Assembly (NCBI RefSeq): GCF_002005225.1
Contig: NZ_CP019724.1
Span: forward strand, 6,769,001-6,833,000
Source: Streptomyces pactum
GTDB lineage: Bacteria > Actinomycetota > Actinomycetes > Streptomycetales > Streptomycetaceae
DNA length: 64,000 nt
Reading direction: 5' to 3'
Below the pieces are notes generated by a model. That model had not been told where the DNA came from. It ran no database searches and saw only the letters and a program-made list of their open reading frames with translations. Numbering within the stretch: position 1 is the stretch's first letter; each line of letters begins with the position of its first letter. A program made the position numbers and the translations under genes. This document shows positions 39,724 to 49,506 of this stretch, one piece after another.

Positions 39724-41490
39724 GTGGCAGCCCACGACGACGACATGAACCGCGGCATCCGCCCGGGACGCGGGTCCGAGGACCCGGCCGGGCAGGTGGC
39801 CTACCTTGAGCAGGAGATCGCCGTCCTGCGACGCAAGCTCGCCGAATCTCCGCGGCACACGAGAATTCTCGAAGAGCGGATTGTCGAGCTGCAGACCAAC
39901 CTGGCCGGTGTGTCCGCCCAGAACGAGCGGCTCGCCGGAACGCTCCGCGAGGCCCGCGACCAGATCGTGGCCCTCAAGGAGGAGGTCGACCGGCTGGCCC
40001 AGCCGCCGGCGGGCTTCGGCGTCTTCCTGCAGGCGAACGAGGACGGTACCGCCGACATCTTCACCGGCGGCCGCAAACTCCGGGTGAACGTCAGCCCGAG
40101 CGTCGAGCTCGAAGAGCTCCGGCGCGGCCAGGAAGTGATGCTCAACGAAGCGCTCAACGTGGTCGAGGCCATGGAGTACGAGAGCGTCGGCGACATCGTC
40201 ACCCTCAAGGAGATCCTCGAGGACGGCGAGCGAGCCCTGGTGCTCGGGCACACCGACGAGGAGCGGGTGGTCCGGCTCGCGGAGCCGCTGCGCGGCATCA
40301 ACATCCGCCCCGGCGACGCCCTCCTGCTCGAACCCCGCTCCGGCTACGTCTACGAGGTCGTTCCCAAGAGCGAGGTCGAGGAACTCGTCCTCGAAGAGGT
40401 CCCCGACATCGGCTACGAGCAGATCGGCGGCCTCGGCGGACAGATCGAGGCCATCCGCGACGCGGTCGAGCTCCCCTATCTCTACCCCGACCTGTTCCGG
40501 GAGCACGAGCTGCGTCCGCCCAAGGGCGTCCTGCTCTACGGGCCTCCCGGATGCGGCAAGACACTCATCGCCAAGGCGGTCGCGAACTCGCTGGCCAAGA
40601 AGGTCGCCGAGGTGACCGGCCAGGCCGCCGGCAAGAGCTTCTTCCTCAATATCAAGGGTCCCGAGCTGCTCAACAAGTACGTCGGTGAGACCGAGCGGCA
40701 AATCCGCCTGGTCTTCCAGCGGGCTCGTGAGAAGGCCAGCGAGGGCACCCCCGTCATCGTCTTCTTCGACGAGATGGAGTCCCTCTTCCGCACCCGTGGC
40801 TCCGGCGTCAGCTCGGACGTGGAGAACACCATCGTCCCGCAGCTCCTCGCCGAGATCGACGGCGTGGAGGGCCTGCAGAACGTGGTCGTGATCGGTGCCT
40901 CCAACCGCGAGGACATGATCGACCCCGCCATCCTGCGGCCCGGCCGGCTCGACGTGAAGATCAAGATCGAGCGTCCGGACGCCGAGGCGGCCAAGGACAT
41001 CTTCGGCAAGTACCTCACCGAGCGCCTCCCGCTCCACGTGGACGACCTCACGGAGCACGAGAAGGACAAGGCGGCCACCGTCCAGAGCATGATCCAGACG
41101 GCGGTGGAACAGATGTACGCCGAATCCGAGGAGAACCGCTTCCTGGAGGTCACCTACGCCAATGGCGACAAGGAAGTCCTTTACTTCAAGGACTTCAATT
41201 CCGGTGCCATGATCGAGAACATCGTGGGCCGCGCCAAGAAGATGGCGATCAAGGACTTCCTCGAGAAGAACCAGAAGGGCCTTCGCGTCTCGCACCTCCT
41301 CCAGGCCTGCGTGGACGAGTTCAAGGAGAACGAGGACCTGCCCAACACCACCAACCCGGACGACTGGGCCCGGATCTCCGGAAAGAAGGGCGAGCGGATC
41401 GTGTACATCCGTACGCTCGTCACCGGAAAGCAGGGCGCGGACACCGGACGCTCCATCGACACGGTGGCGAACACCGGTCAGTACCTGTAA
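39724..41490 (+). CDS. arc: Proteasomal AAA ATPase ARC/Mpa
   Basis: A 588-aa ring-forming unfoldase that recognises pupylated proteins and feeds them to the 20S proteasome. An N-terminal coiled coil (about 25-85) binds Pup. Two OB-type beta domains follow (about 95-235), then the AAA module with Walker A GPPGCGKT (about 273-280), Walker [11 protein letters not shown] and [15 protein letters not shown]. The C-terminus is GQYL, with the penultimate Tyr that docks on the proteasome. The GTG at 39724 has a ggaggaggtgagg site. A T-rich terminator follows; dop is next. Confidence 0.96.
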   Translation: MAAHDDDMNRGIRPGRGSEDPAGQVAYLEQEIAVLRRKLAESPRHTRILEERIVELQTNLAGVSAQNERLAGTLREARDQIVALKEEVDRLAQPPAGFGVFLQANEDGTADIFTGGRKLRVNVSPSVELEELRRGQEVMLNEALNVVEAMEYESVGDIVTLKEILEDGERALVLGHTDEERVVRLAEPLRGINIRPGDALLLEPRSGYVYEVVPKSEVEELVLEEVPDIGYEQIGGLGGQIEAIRDAVELPYLYPDLFREHELRPPKGVLLYGPPGCGKTLIAKAVANSLAKKVAEVTGQAAGKSFFLNIKGPELLNKYVGETERQIRLVFQRAREKASEGTPVIVFFDEMESLFRTRGSGVSSDVENTIVPQLLAEIDGVEGLQNVVVIGASNREDMIDPAILRPGRLDVKIKIERPDAEAAKDIFGKYLTERLPLHVDDLTEHEKDKAATVQSMIQTAVEQMYAESEENRFLEVTYANGDKEVLYFKDFNSGAMIENIVGRAKKMAIKDFLEKNQKGLRVSHLLQACVDEFKENEDLPNTTNPDDWARISGKKGERIVYIRTLVTGKQGADTGRSIDTVANTGQYL

Positions 41491-41499
41491 AAGGCGGGG

Positions 41500-41540
41500 C
41501 GGCTGCGGGTGCCCTCAGCGGGTACCCGCAGCCGACTGTT
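41500..41540 (+). terminator. Intrinsic terminator of arc
   Basis: CGGCTGCGGGT (41500-41510) pairs with ACCCGCAGCCG (41524-41534) and is followed by ACTGTTTT. It begins 9 nt after the arc stop. Confidence 0.8.
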
Positions 41541-41722
41541 TTCCGGAGCCCCGACTGGAGCAAGGCAATGCCGCAAATGATCTCCCCACCGGCGCAAAGG
41601 CGTTCTAGGCTCTTCCATACCGCCGAGTCGCGCAGTGCGGGGACGGGCACCGCACACGCATCGGAGCGCCAGCGGTACTTGAGCGGCGCCCACGACGGGC
41701 GCCGCCGGGCAAGGAGGGCCGC

Positions 41723-43234
41723 ATGACCGTACGGCGAGTAATGGGCATCGAGACGGAGTACGGAATCTCCGTCCCCGGCCACCCGAACGCCAATGCCATG
41801 CTCACCTCGTCCCAGATCGTCAACGCCTACGCGGCGGCGATGCACCGGGCCCGCCGGGCCCGCTGGGACTTCGAGGAGGAGAATCCGCTGCGGGACGCGC
41901 GGGGCTTCGACCTCGCCCGCGAGGCCGCCGACTCCAGCCAGCTCACCGACGAGGACATCGGTCTGGCCAACGTGATCCTCACCAACGGGGCACGGCTCTA
42001 CGTCGACCACGCCCACCCCGAGTACAGCGCTCCGGAGGTCACCAACCCGAGGGACGCCGTCCTGTGGGACAAGGCCGGCGAACGGATCATGGCCGAGGCC
42101 GCCGAGCGGGCCGCCCAGTTGCCCGGTGCCCAGCCGATCCACCTCTACAAGAACAACACCGACAACAAGGGCGCCTCCTACGGCACGCACGAGAACTACC
42201 TGATGAAGCGGGAGACCGCCTTCTCGGACATCGTGCGCCACCTGACGCCCTTCTTCGTCTCCCGCCAGGTCTTCACCGGCGCCGGCCGCGTCGGCATCGG
42301 CCAGGACGGCCACGAGCACGGCTTCCAGCTCAGCCAGCGCGCGGACTACTTCGAGGTCGAGGTGGGCCTGGAGACGACGCTGAAGCGGCCCATCATCAAC
42401 ACGCGGGACGAACCGCACGCGGACGCCGAGAAGTACCGGCGACTGCACGTGATCATCGGTGACGCGAACCTGTCGGAGATCTCGACCTATCTGAAGCTGG
42501 GCACGACGGCCCTGGTGCTGTCGATGATCGAGGACGGGTTCATCGCCGTCGACCTGGCCGTGGACCAGCCGGTGCGCACCCTCCACCAGGTCTCGCACGA
42601 CCCGTCGCTGAAGCGCCTGGTCACACTGCGCAGCGGCCGGACACTGACCGCGGTACAGCTCCAGATGGAGTACTACGAACTGGCCCGCAAGTATGTCGAG
42701 GAACGGTACGGCGCCGACGTCGACGACCAGACCAAGGACGTCCTGGGCCGCTGGGAGGACACCCTCAACCGGCTCGAGAACGACCCGATGAGTCTGGCCG
42801 GCGAGCTGGACTGGGTCGCCAAGCGGGAGCTCATGGAGGGCTACCGCCGCCGGGACGACCTGGACTGGGACGCGGCCCGGCTGCACCTGGTGGACCTGCA
42901 GTACGCCGACGTACGGCCCGACAAGGGCCTGTACAACCGTCTGGTGGACCGCGGCCGCATCAAGCGGCTGCTGGACGAGACCGAGGTCGAGCGGGCCCGG
43001 ACGAAGCCGCCGGAGGACACGCGCGCGTACTTCCGCGGACGCTGCCTGGAGCAGTACGCGGACGACGTCGCGGCGGCCTCCTGGGACTCGGTGATCTTCG
43101 ACCTGCCGGGCCGGGACTCGCTGCAGCGGGTGCCAACCCTGGAACCGCTTCGCGGAACGCGTAATCACGTCAAGGAGCTCCTGGACCGCTGCCGCACCGC
43201 GGAAGACCTGGTCAAGGTCCTGTCGGGCGGGTGA
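41723..43234 (+). CDS. dop: Deamidase/depupylase Dop
   Basis: A 503-aa carboxylate-amine-ligase-like enzyme that deamidates Pup-Gln to Pup-Glu and removes Pup from proteins. [18 protein letters not shown] at the start carries the metal Glu. [15 protein letters not shown] holds the catalytic Asp, and [19 protein letters not shown] and [13 protein letters not shown] are ATP/metal-site segments shared with PafA. Pup here ends in Gln-type GGQ, so Dop is needed before ligation. The ATG at 41723 has aaggagg upstream. Confidence 0.95.
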   Translation: MTVRRVMGIETEYGISVPGHPNANAMLTSSQIVNAYAAAMHRARRARWDFEEENPLRDARGFDLAREAADSSQLTDEDIGLANVILTNGARLYVDHAHPEYSAPEVTNPRDAVLWDKAGERIMAEAAERAAQLPGAQPIHLYKNNTDNKGASYGTHENYLMKRETAFSDIVRHLTPFFVSRQVFTGAGRVGIGQDGHEHGFQLSQRADYFEVEVGLETTLKRPIINTRDEPHADAEKYRRLHVIIGDANLSEISTYLKLGTTALVLSMIEDGFIAVDLAVDQPVRTLHQVSHDPSLKRLVTLRSGRTLTAVQLQMEYYELARKYVEERYGADVDDQTKDVLGRWEDTLNRLENDPMSLAGELDWVAKRELMEGYRRRDDLDWDAARLHLVDLQYADVRPDKGLYNRLVDRGRIKRLLDETEVERARTKPPEDTRAYFRGRCLEQYADDVAAASWDSVIFDLPGRDSLQRVPTLEPLRGTRNHVKELLDRCRTAEDLVKVLSGG

Positions 43235-43355
43235 CCGGGCCGAGCGGGTACACGGGAGGAGTCGGCCGGACAGGGTGGAAACCCCCGGGTCCGGGAACCA
43301 TCGAGGTGGCACCCGTACGTTGGAGAAACTGCGGGGCCGATGTCGGACCCGGCTT

Positions 43356-43365
43356 GTAGGGTCTG
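43356..43365 (+). promoter_or_regulatory. Promoter -10 region of pup
   Basis: GTAGGGTCTG, identical to the arc box, lies 47 bp before the pup ATG. Confidence 0.5.
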
Positions 43366-43412
43366 ATCTTGACCGAGCAACTGTGTCGGGCGAACCGAGC
43401 GGGGTGAGGGTT

Positions 43413-43631
43413 ATGGCGACCAAGGACACCGGCGGCGGGCAGCAGAAGGCCACGCGTTCCACGGAGGAGGTCGAGGAGCAGGCGCAGGACGCACAGGCTT
43501 CCGAGGACCTCAAGGAGCGCCAGGAGAAGCTGAACGACGACGTGGACTCCGTCCTGGACGAGATCGACGATGTACTCGAGGAAAATGCCGAGGATTTCGT
43601 TCGAAGCTTCGTGCAAAAGGGTGGCCAGTAG
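43413..43631 (+). CDS. pup: Prokaryotic ubiquitin-like protein Pup
   Basis: A 72-aa disordered modifier. The N-terminus is polar (ATKDTGGGQQKATRS). The central helix-forming part binds the ARC coiled coil (QASEDLKERQEKLNDDVDSV), and the C-terminus FVRSFVQKGGQ ends in Gly-Gly-Gln, requiring deamidation by Dop before PafA attaches it to Lys. The ATG at 43413 starts the conserved protein; a longer frame from 43275 has no match. A hairpin follows between pup and prcB. Confidence 0.95.
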   Translation: MATKDTGGGQQKATRSTEEVEEQAQDAQASEDLKERQEKLNDDVDSVLDEIDDVLEENAEDFVRSFVQKGGQ

Positions 43632-43710
43632 GCCGGCTGACGGCCTGCTTCTCCTTCGCTTCGATGGCCCGAGGGCCGCATGAGGGGCGGACGAGCAGAA
43701 CGTGAGGCGT

Positions 43711-43744
43711 CGCGCGCGGTGCGGTGAGAACCGTGCCGCGCGCG
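43711..43744 (+). terminator. Hairpin between pup and prcB
   Basis: CGCGCGCGG (43711-43719) pairs with CCGCGCGCG (43736-43744), and an inner CGGT/ACCG segment extends the stem. It may act as a partial terminator, giving more pup than prcBA mRNA. Confidence 0.6.
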
Positions 43745-43814
43745 GTACGAGACGGGGGCCGGGGTGTTCGTTCCGTGGTTCCCGCCGAGTATGTGGATCA
43801 CTGCCCGCAGCCGG

Positions 43815-43824
43815 GTAGGGTCCG
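43815..43824 (+). promoter_or_regulatory. Promoter -10 region of prcB
   Basis: GTAGGGTCCG lies 33 bp before the prcB GTG, one base different from the arc and pup boxes. Confidence 0.5.
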
Positions 43825-43857
43825 TGACATAGCTGTCGCATACGTGGAAGGAATCGC

Positions 43858-44703
43858 GTGGAAGCCAACACTCGTAGCACCGGGCGTCTGCCAGCTGCCT
43901 TCCTGACGCCCGGGTCCTCTTCGTTCATGGACTTCCTCGGTGAGCACCAGCCGGAGATGCTCCCGGGCAACCGGCAGTTGCCGCCGGTTCAGGGTGTGAT
44001 CGAGGCGCCGCACGGCACCACGATCGTGGCGGTGACGTTCCCCGGCGGTGTCGTTCTCGCCGGTGACCGGCGGGCCACCATGGGCAACATGATCGCCCAG
44101 CGGGACATCGAGAAGGTCTTCCCGGCCGACGAGTACTCGGCCGTGGGCATCGCCGGCACGGCGGGCCTGGCCGTGGAGATGGTGAAGCTGTTCCAGTTGG
44201 AGCTGGAGCACTTCGAGAAGGTCGAGGGCGCCCAGTTGTCCCTGGAGGGCAAGGCGAACCGCCTGTCCACGATGATCCGGTCCAACCTGGGCATGGCGAT
44301 GCAGGGACTGGCCGTGGTGCCGCTGTTCGCCGGGTACGACGTGGACCGCGGCAGGGGCCGCATCTTCTCGTACGACGTGACGGGCGGGCGGTCCGAGGAG
44401 CAGAACTTCGCGACCACCGGGTCGGGGTCGATCTTCGCCCGTGGCGCCATGAAGAAGCTCTACCGCGAGGACCTGACCGAGGAGCAGGCCACGACGCTCG
44501 TGGTCCAGGCGCTCTACGACGCGGCAGACGACGACTCGGCGACCGGTGGTCCCGATGTCGCCCGCCGGATCTACCCGATCATCACTGTGATCACCGAGGA
44601 CGGCTTCCGCCGGCTGAGCGAGGACGAGGGTTCCGAACTCGCCCGCGCGGTGCTGGAACGGCGGCTCGAGCATCCCGACGGCCCGCGGGCCGCGCTGCTG
44701 TAG
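43858..44703 (+). CDS. prcB: 20S proteasome beta subunit
   Basis: A 281-aa Ntn hydrolase precursor. A 53-residue propeptide ends EAPHG, and cleavage exposes Thr54 of [21 protein letters not shown] as the nucleophile. The Asp/Lys partners are in GDRRAT and the DIEKVF segment, and the [14 protein letters not shown] region contains the late active-site Ser and Gly residues. Fourteen copies form the two inner rings. The GTG at 43858 has ggaagg upstream. prcA follows after 59 bp. Confidence 0.96.
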   Translation: MEANTRSTGRLPAAFLTPGSSSFMDFLGEHQPEMLPGNRQLPPVQGVIEAPHGTTIVAVTFPGGVVLAGDRRATMGNMIAQRDIEKVFPADEYSAVGIAGTAGLAVEMVKLFQLELEHFEKVEGAQLSLEGKANRLSTMIRSNLGMAMQGLAVVPLFAGYDVDRGRGRIFSYDVTGGRSEEQNFATTGSGSIFARGAMKKLYREDLTEEQATTLVVQALYDAADDDSATGGPDVARRIYPIITVITEDGFRRLSEDEGSELARAVLERRLEHPDGPRAALL

Positions 44704-44762
44704 CGGGTGCGTCCGTGTTGTCAGGTGGTCCAGTGACTTCTCCAGAAAGGGATGGATAACCG

Positions 44763-45515
44763 GTGTCGACGCCGTTCTATGTCTCACCCCAGCAGGCCAT
44801 GGCCGACCGGGCGGAGTACGCCCGCAAGGGCATCGCCCGTGGCCGCAGCCTGGTCGTGCTGCAGTACGCCGACGGCATCGTGTTCGTCGGCGAGAACCCG
44901 TCCCGTGCGCTGCACAAGTTCAGCGAGATCTACGACCGGATCGGCTTCGCGGCCGCCGGCAAGTACAACGAGTACGAGAACCTGCGGATCGGCGGGGTGC
45001 GCTACGCCGACCTGCGCGGTTACACGTACGACCGTGACGATGTGACGGCCCGCGGTCTGGCCAACGTGTACGCCCAGACGCTGGGCACGATCTTCTCCAG
45101 CCAGGCCGAGAAGCCGTACGAGGTGGAGCTGGTCGTCGCCGAGGTCGGCGACAGCGCCGACGGTGACCAGATCTACCGGCTGCCGCACGACGGCTCCATC
45201 GTGGACGAGCACGGCTCGGTCGCGGTCGGCGGCAACGCCGAGCAGATCAGCGGGTACCTGGACCAGCGGCACCGGGACGGCATGACGCTGGCCGAGGCCC
45301 TGAAGCTGGCGGTGCAGGCGCTGTCACGGGACACGAACGGCAGCGAGCGGGAGATTCCGGCGGAGCGGCTGGAAGTCGCCGTGCTGGACCGCACGCGTCC
45401 GCAGAAGCGGAAGTTCAAGCGGATCGTGGGGGCGCGGCTTTCCCGGCTGCTGGATTCGGTTCCGGGTGAGGTGTCCCCGGAGGACGGGGACGCGGACGGG
45501 GACGCGGACGAGTAG
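44763..45515 (+). CDS. prcA: 20S proteasome alpha subunit
   Basis: A 250-aa outer-ring subunit. The N-terminal [20 protein letters not shown] forms the gate. [18 protein letters not shown] and [20 protein letters not shown] are core strands; there is no catalytic Thr. It ends in an acidic tail of [10 protein letters not shown] type that is shorter than in S. coelicolor. Pockets between alpha subunits receive the GQYL tail of ARC. The GTG at 44763 lies 59 bp after prcB. No strong terminator follows before the convergent LacI gene. Confidence 0.95.
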   Translation: MSTPFYVSPQQAMADRAEYARKGIARGRSLVVLQYADGIVFVGENPSRALHKFSEIYDRIGFAAAGKYNEYENLRIGGVRYADLRGYTYDRDDVTARGLANVYAQTLGTIFSSQAEKPYEVELVVAEVGDSADGDQIYRLPHDGSIVDEHGSVAVGGNAEQISGYLDQRHRDGMTLAEALKLAVQALSRDTNGSEREIPAERLEVAVLDRTRPQKRKFKRIVGARLSRLLDSVPGEVSPEDGDADGDADE

Positions 45516-45610
45516 CAGCGGTTGGCGTCGCGGGGTGTCCGAGGCGGCACCCCGCAGGCGCCGCCCGGGCGAGCCGGCGCCGGCCCGCCCCGTCGCGGGC
45601 ATCGCGGAGC

Positions 45611-46624
45611 TCACCGCGGCGGTGCCGTGGAGCCCCGTACCACCAGGTTCACCGGGATGTCCCCTTCCTCGGGGGCCCGCCCCTCCAGCACCGCCAGCAG
45701 GGCCCGCATGCCCCGCTCGCCGAACAGCTCCGCGTCGAGCCGGACGGTCGTCAGCTCGGGGTCGATGGCCGTGGCCAGGCCCAGGTCGTCCAGGCCGGTG
45801 ATCGAGAGATCGTCGGGGATGCGGAGCCCGGCCCGCCGGGCCGCCTTGTACGCGCCGGCCGCGAGTTTGTCGTCGTCACAGACCAGCGCCGTGGGCCGGG
45901 CCACCCCAAAAGCCGCGAGGGCGGCCTCCGCGGCGGTCTGGGCGCCCTCGATGGAGATGGGGGCGTGGGCAGTGCGCAGTTCGGTGCCGGGGGCGTCAGC
46001 CAGCCGTGTGGCCAGTTCCCGGGCGCGTACCTCGAAGGTCCAGGACGGGACGTCCGCCGCTAGGTGGAGGAAGCGGCGGTGGCCCAGGGACAGCAGGTGC
46101 TCCGCGACCTGACGGATGCCGTCGGCGATGTCCAGGTTGACCGTCGCGGCGCCCAGGCTGCCCTCGGGGTCGCTGTCCAGCATGACGAGGGGTAGCTGGT
46201 CGCCCCGGATCGCGGTGAGCGCGTCGGCCGCCATGGAGGACGCGATGACGCCGTCCAGGGCGGCCTGCGCCGAGGCGAAGGGGTCCCGGGCGGGGCCGAT
46301 GCCCTCGGGGGAGGGGTAGAGGACCACGCCGAAGCCGTGCTCGGCGGCGACCCGCGCGGCGCCCGTGTACACCTCCGCGAAGAACTCCGTGGTCAGCGCG
46401 GGGACGACCAGCAGAACCGTGCGCGTGCGGCCCAGGCGCAGGTTACGGGCGGCCAGGTTCGGGCGGTAGCCCAGTTGGTGCGCGGCCTCCCGGACCCGCT
46501 GGGCCGTGGGCTCCGACACGCGGCCGCGCCACTTGTCCCCGAGGACCAGGGACACCGCGGCCTGGGAGACGCCGGCGGCCTGGGCGACGTCCCGGCTCGT
46601 GGGGCGGGTGTTGCCTCGTGCCAC
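45611..46624 (-). CDS. LacI-family transcriptional repressor
   Basis: A 337-aa regulator. The N-terminal helix-turn-helix is TSRDVAQAAGVSQAAVSLVL (about residues 9-28) and the hinge helix RPNLAARNLRLGRT. A periplasmic-binding-like effector domain has VLLVVPALTTEFFAEVYTGA, LVMLDSDPEG and SITGLDDLGLATAIDPELTTV. The GTG at 46624 gives the usual length; an ATG at 46666 would add 14 basic residues. It is divergent from an MFS gene and probably represses it and itself through the inverted repeat at 46669-46695. The ligand is unknown, perhaps a sugar or nucleoside. The pair sits inside the proteasome locus. Confidence 0.88.
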   Translation of the reverse strand: MARGNTRPTSRDVAQAAGVSQAAVSLVLGDKWRGRVSEPTAQRVREAAHQLGYRPNLAARNLRLGRTRTVLLVVPALTTEFFAEVYTGAARVAAEHGFGVVLYPSPEGIGPARDPFASAQAALDGVIASSMAADALTAIRGDQLPLVMLDSDPEGSLGAATVNLDIADGIRQVAEHLLSLGHRRFLHLAADVPSWTFEVRARELATRLADAPGTELRTAHAPISIEGAQTAAEAALAAFGVARPTALVCDDDKLAAGAYKAARRAGLRIPDDLSITGLDDLGLATAIDPELTTVRLDAELFGERGMRALLAVLEGRAPEEGDIPVNLVVRGSTAPPR

Positions 46625-46668
46625 CGTTCGCCTGCGCTTTCGTCTGGACTCGTGAACAGCCGACATGG

Positions 46669-46695
46669 TACGTATGACGAAGGAAGTTATACGTA
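46669..46695. promoter_or_regulatory. Inverted repeat between the LacI-type and MFS genes (candidate operator)
   Basis: TACGTATGAC (46669-46678) and GTTATACGTA (46686-46695) form a 10-bp inverted repeat with one mismatch. It overlaps the upstream in-frame ATGs of the MFS frame, which is one reason to place the MFS start at 46731. Confidence 0.6.
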
Positions 46696-46730
46696 AAACC
46701 TCGTCGGTTGGTTCGGAGAAGGGGTGGGCC

Positions 46731-47990
46731 GTGGTCGCCGGGTACCTGGACATTCTTCGGGCGCGGCATGCCGTCCGGCTGCTCGTCGGCACGCTCGTGG
46801 GCCGGCTGCCCAACGCCACCGCGGCGATCGCGATCGTGCTGTTCGTGCGGGCCGAGGGCGGTTCGTACAGCCTCGCGGGAGCGCTGGCCGCCGTGTACGG
46901 GGTCGCCAACGCCGTGGGGCAGCCGGTGCTCGGGCGGCTGGTGGACCTGCACGGGCAGCCGCGCGTGCAGTTGCCGGCCGCCGTGGTGTCGGGGCTGGCC
47001 ATGGGCGTGTTCGCCTTCGCCGGTACCGGGACGGTCGCGCTCGCGTACGCGGCCGTGGGGGCCGCGGGACTGTTCACGCCCCCGCTGGAGGGCGGGCTGC
47101 GGGCACTGTGGCCCAGCGTGCTGCGCAAGGAGGACCAGGTGCACACGGCGTACGCCATGGACGCCATCGCGCAGGAGGTCATGTTCACCGTCGGGCCGCT
47201 GCTCGTGACGGTGTGCGTGTCGCTGTGGTCGCCGCTGGTCGCCCTGCTCGTGCTGAACGCGGTGGGTGTGCTGGGTGCTCTGTCCGTGGTCGCGTCGCCC
47301 CCCTCGCGCGCTTGGCGGTCGGCGCCGCGCGAGGCGCACTGGCTCGGGGCGCTGCGTTCGTCCGGGCTGCTGGCGCTGCTGGGCGCCTTCCTGTTCGTCG
47401 GGATGGCGCTCGGGTCCATCACCGTCGCCGCCGTGCCCTACGCCGACGAGCACGGCGGCGACGCCGTCTACGGCTGGCTGATGGCCGCCCTGGGGCTCGG
47501 CGCGCTCGTCGGCGGGGCCGTCTACGGGGCCAGGCAGTGGAGCGGCGACCCGGCGCGGCGACTGCGGGTGCTGGTGGCCCTGCTGGCGGTGTGTTACCTG
47601 CCGCTGACGCTGATGCCGGGCGCGGTCGCCATGGTGCTGCTCACGGTGGTGGCCGGGGTCTTCCTGGCGCCGTGCATCGCCTGCGCGTTCGTCCTCGTCG
47701 ACCTGCACGCGCCGCGCGGCACGGTGACGGAGGCGTTCTCGTGGCTGGTGACGACGTTCACCGTGGGTGCCTCGGTGGGCACGGGCCTCACGGGGCCCGT
47801 CGTGGAGCACGGCGGGGCGCTGTGGGGGTTCGCGGTGCCCGGGGCGGCCGGGGCCGTGTCCCTGCTCGTGCTGGCGTGCACGGGCCGGGTCCTCGCAGCT
47901 CCCGCCAGGGCGGCGGTGGTTGCGGCTTCATCGGAAAATGATCCAAACCGTGCCGTCGAACCCCGTTTCAGTTCGGGTCATCAGGCGTAA
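46731..47990 (+). CDS. MFS transporter
   Basis: A 419-aa membrane protein with about twelve hydrophobic helices. It begins VAGYLDILRARHAVRLL and has LVGRLPNATAAIAIVLFV, GQPVLGRLVDLHGQPR (an MFS-like loop 2 motif) and a second-half VGASVGTGLTGPVVEHGG. It is probably an exporter or sugar-type porter controlled by the divergent LacI regulator. I choose the GTG at 46731 because ggagaagggg precedes it and upstream ATGs at 46665/46674 fall in the operator. Its TAA stop is part of the pafA -10 box. Confidence 0.85.
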   Translation: MVAGYLDILRARHAVRLLVGTLVGRLPNATAAIAIVLFVRAEGGSYSLAGALAAVYGVANAVGQPVLGRLVDLHGQPRVQLPAAVVSGLAMGVFAFAGTGTVALAYAAVGAAGLFTPPLEGGLRALWPSVLRKEDQVHTAYAMDAIAQEVMFTVGPLLVTVCVSLWSPLVALLVLNAVGVLGALSVVASPPSRAWRSAPREAHWLGALRSSGLLALLGAFLFVGMALGSITVAAVPYADEHGGDAVYGWLMAALGLGALVGGAVYGARQWSGDPARRLRVLVALLAVCYLPLTLMPGAVAMVLLTVVAGVFLAPCIACAFVLVDLHAPRGTVTEAFSWLVTTFTVGASVGTGLTGPVVEHGGALWGFAVPGAAGAVSLLVLACTGRVLAAPARAAVVAASSENDPNRAVEPRFSSGHQA

Positions 47991-47993
47991 TGT
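47988..47993 (+). promoter_or_regulatory. -10 box of pafA (leaderless)
   Basis: TAATGT begins on the TAA stop of the MFS gene and ends 6 nt before the pafA ATG at 48000. Confidence 0.45.
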
Positions 47994-47999
47994 TCAGTC

Positions 48000-49361
48000 A
48001 TGGACCGCCGCATTTTCGGGCTGGAGAACGAGTACGGCGTCACGTGCACGTTCAGGGGACAGCGCCGCCTGTCGCCTGACGAGGTGGCGCGGTACCTCTT
48101 CCGCCGTGTCGTGTCATGGGGCCGCAGCAGCAATGTCTTTCTGCGCAACGGGGCCCGCCTCTATCTCGATGTCGGATCACATCCGGAATACGCCACACCC
48201 GAATGTGACAACGTGATCGAACTCGTCACCCACGACAAGGCGGGCGAGCGCATTCTCGAAGGACTCCTGGTGGACGCCGAACGACGCCTGCACGAGGAGG
48301 GAATCGCGGGCGACGTCTACCTCTTCAAGAACAACACCGACTCCGCCGGCAACTCCTACGGCTGCCACGAGAATTACCTCGTGGCCCGGCACGGGGAGTT
48401 CTCGCGGCTCGCGGACATCCTCATCCCGTTCCTGGTGACCAGGCAGTTGCTCTGCGGCGCCGGCAAGGTGCTGCAGACACCGCGCGGCGCCGTGTACTGC
48501 GTCAGCCAGCGGGCCGAGCACATCTGGGAGGGCGTCTCCTCGGCGACCACCCGCTCCCGGCCCATCATCAACACCCGCGACGAGCCGCACGCCGACGCCG
48601 AGCGCTACCGGCGCCTGCACGTCATCGTGGGCGACTCGAACATGTCCGAGACGACCATGCTGCTCAAGGTCGGCGCCACCGACCTGGTGCTGCGCATGAT
48701 CGAGGCGGGCACGGTGATGCGCGACCTCACCCTGGAGAACCCGATCCGGGCGATCCGCGAGGTGAGCCACGACATCACCGGTCGCCGGAAGGTGCGCCTG
48801 GCCAGCGGCCGGGAGGCGTCCGCGCTGGAGGTGCAGCGGGAGTACTACGAGAAGGCCGTGGACTTCTGCGAGCGCCGCGGCATCCGCACCGGCACCGTCG
48901 AGCGCGTGCTGGAGCTGTGGGGCCGCACCCTGGACGCCATCGAGGCCGAGGACCTCGACCGCATCGACACCGAGATCGACTGGGTCATGAAGTACAAGCT
49001 CCTGGAGCGGTACCGGGCCAAGCACAACATGACCATGTCGCACCCGCGGGTCGCGCAGATAGACCTCGCCTACCACGACATCCACCGCCGTCGTGGCCTG
49101 TACTACCTGCTCGAGAAGAAGGGCCAGGCGGCCCGGGTCGCGAACGACCTGAAGATCTTCGAGGGCAAGTCCGTGCCTCCGCAGACCACTCGGGCCCGGC
49201 TGCGCGGCGACTTCATCCGACGGGCCCAGGAGCAGCGCCGGGACTTCACCGTCGACTGGGTCCATCTCAAGCTCAACGACCAGGCGCAGCGCACCGTGTT
49301 GTGCAAGGACCCGTTCCGTTCGGTGGACGACCGGGTGGAGAAGCTGATCGCCGGTATGTGA
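48000..49361 (+). CDS. pafA: Pup-protein ligase PafA
   Basis: A 453-aa glutamine-synthetase-like ligase that activates the C-terminal Glu of Pup with ATP and joins it to a substrate Lys. [15 protein letters not shown] carries the metal Glu (residue 9). [17 protein letters not shown] holds the catalytic Asp57. [21 protein letters not shown] and [19 protein letters not shown] form the ATP/metal site. The C-terminal domain ends [12 protein letters not shown]. It is paralogous to dop in this locus. A leaderless start is likely because no ribosome site precedes the ATG. Confidence 0.95.
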   Translation: MDRRIFGLENEYGVTCTFRGQRRLSPDEVARYLFRRVVSWGRSSNVFLRNGARLYLDVGSHPEYATPECDNVIELVTHDKAGERILEGLLVDAERRLHEEGIAGDVYLFKNNTDSAGNSYGCHENYLVARHGEFSRLADILIPFLVTRQLLCGAGKVLQTPRGAVYCVSQRAEHIWEGVSSATTRSRPIINTRDEPHADAERYRRLHVIVGDSNMSETTMLLKVGATDLVLRMIEAGTVMRDLTLENPIRAIREVSHDITGRRKVRLASGREASALEVQREYYEKAVDFCERRGIRTGTVERVLELWGRTLDAIEAEDLDRIDTEIDWVMKYKLLERYRAKHNMTMSHPRVAQIDLAYHDIHRRRGLYYLLEKKGQAARVANDLKIFEGKSVPPQTTRARLRGDFIRRAQEQRRDFTVDWVHLKLNDQAQRTVLCKDPFRSVDDRVEKLIAGM

Positions 49362-49410
49362 GCCGGACGAGGTGGGACACGCGTTTGCGCACGAAAGGGC
49401 GGAACGCCAC

Positions 49411-49443
49411 ACGGGCACCGTACGTTAGCCGTACGGTGCCCGT
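49411..49443 (+). terminator. Terminator of pafA
   Basis: ACGGGCACCGTACG (49411-49424) and CGTACGGTGCCCGT (49430-49443) form a perfect 14-bp stem with a 5-nt loop, 50 nt after the pafA stop. Confidence 0.82.
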
Positions 49444-49506
49444 CTCACGCCGTAGAGTTGCGCGCACTTCCCCAGGACCGACCGATACCGATACGAGGCC
49501 CCCACC

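Noticed and set aside
46665..46730. Upstream ATG starts for the MFS transporter
   Set aside because: They fall inside the candidate LacI operator and lack ribosome sites; the GTG at 46731 has one and fits the family start.
45611..47422. 603-residue version of the LacI regulator
   Set aside because: The extra 266 residues are antisense to the MFS gene; the helix-turn-helix begins right after the GTG at 46624.
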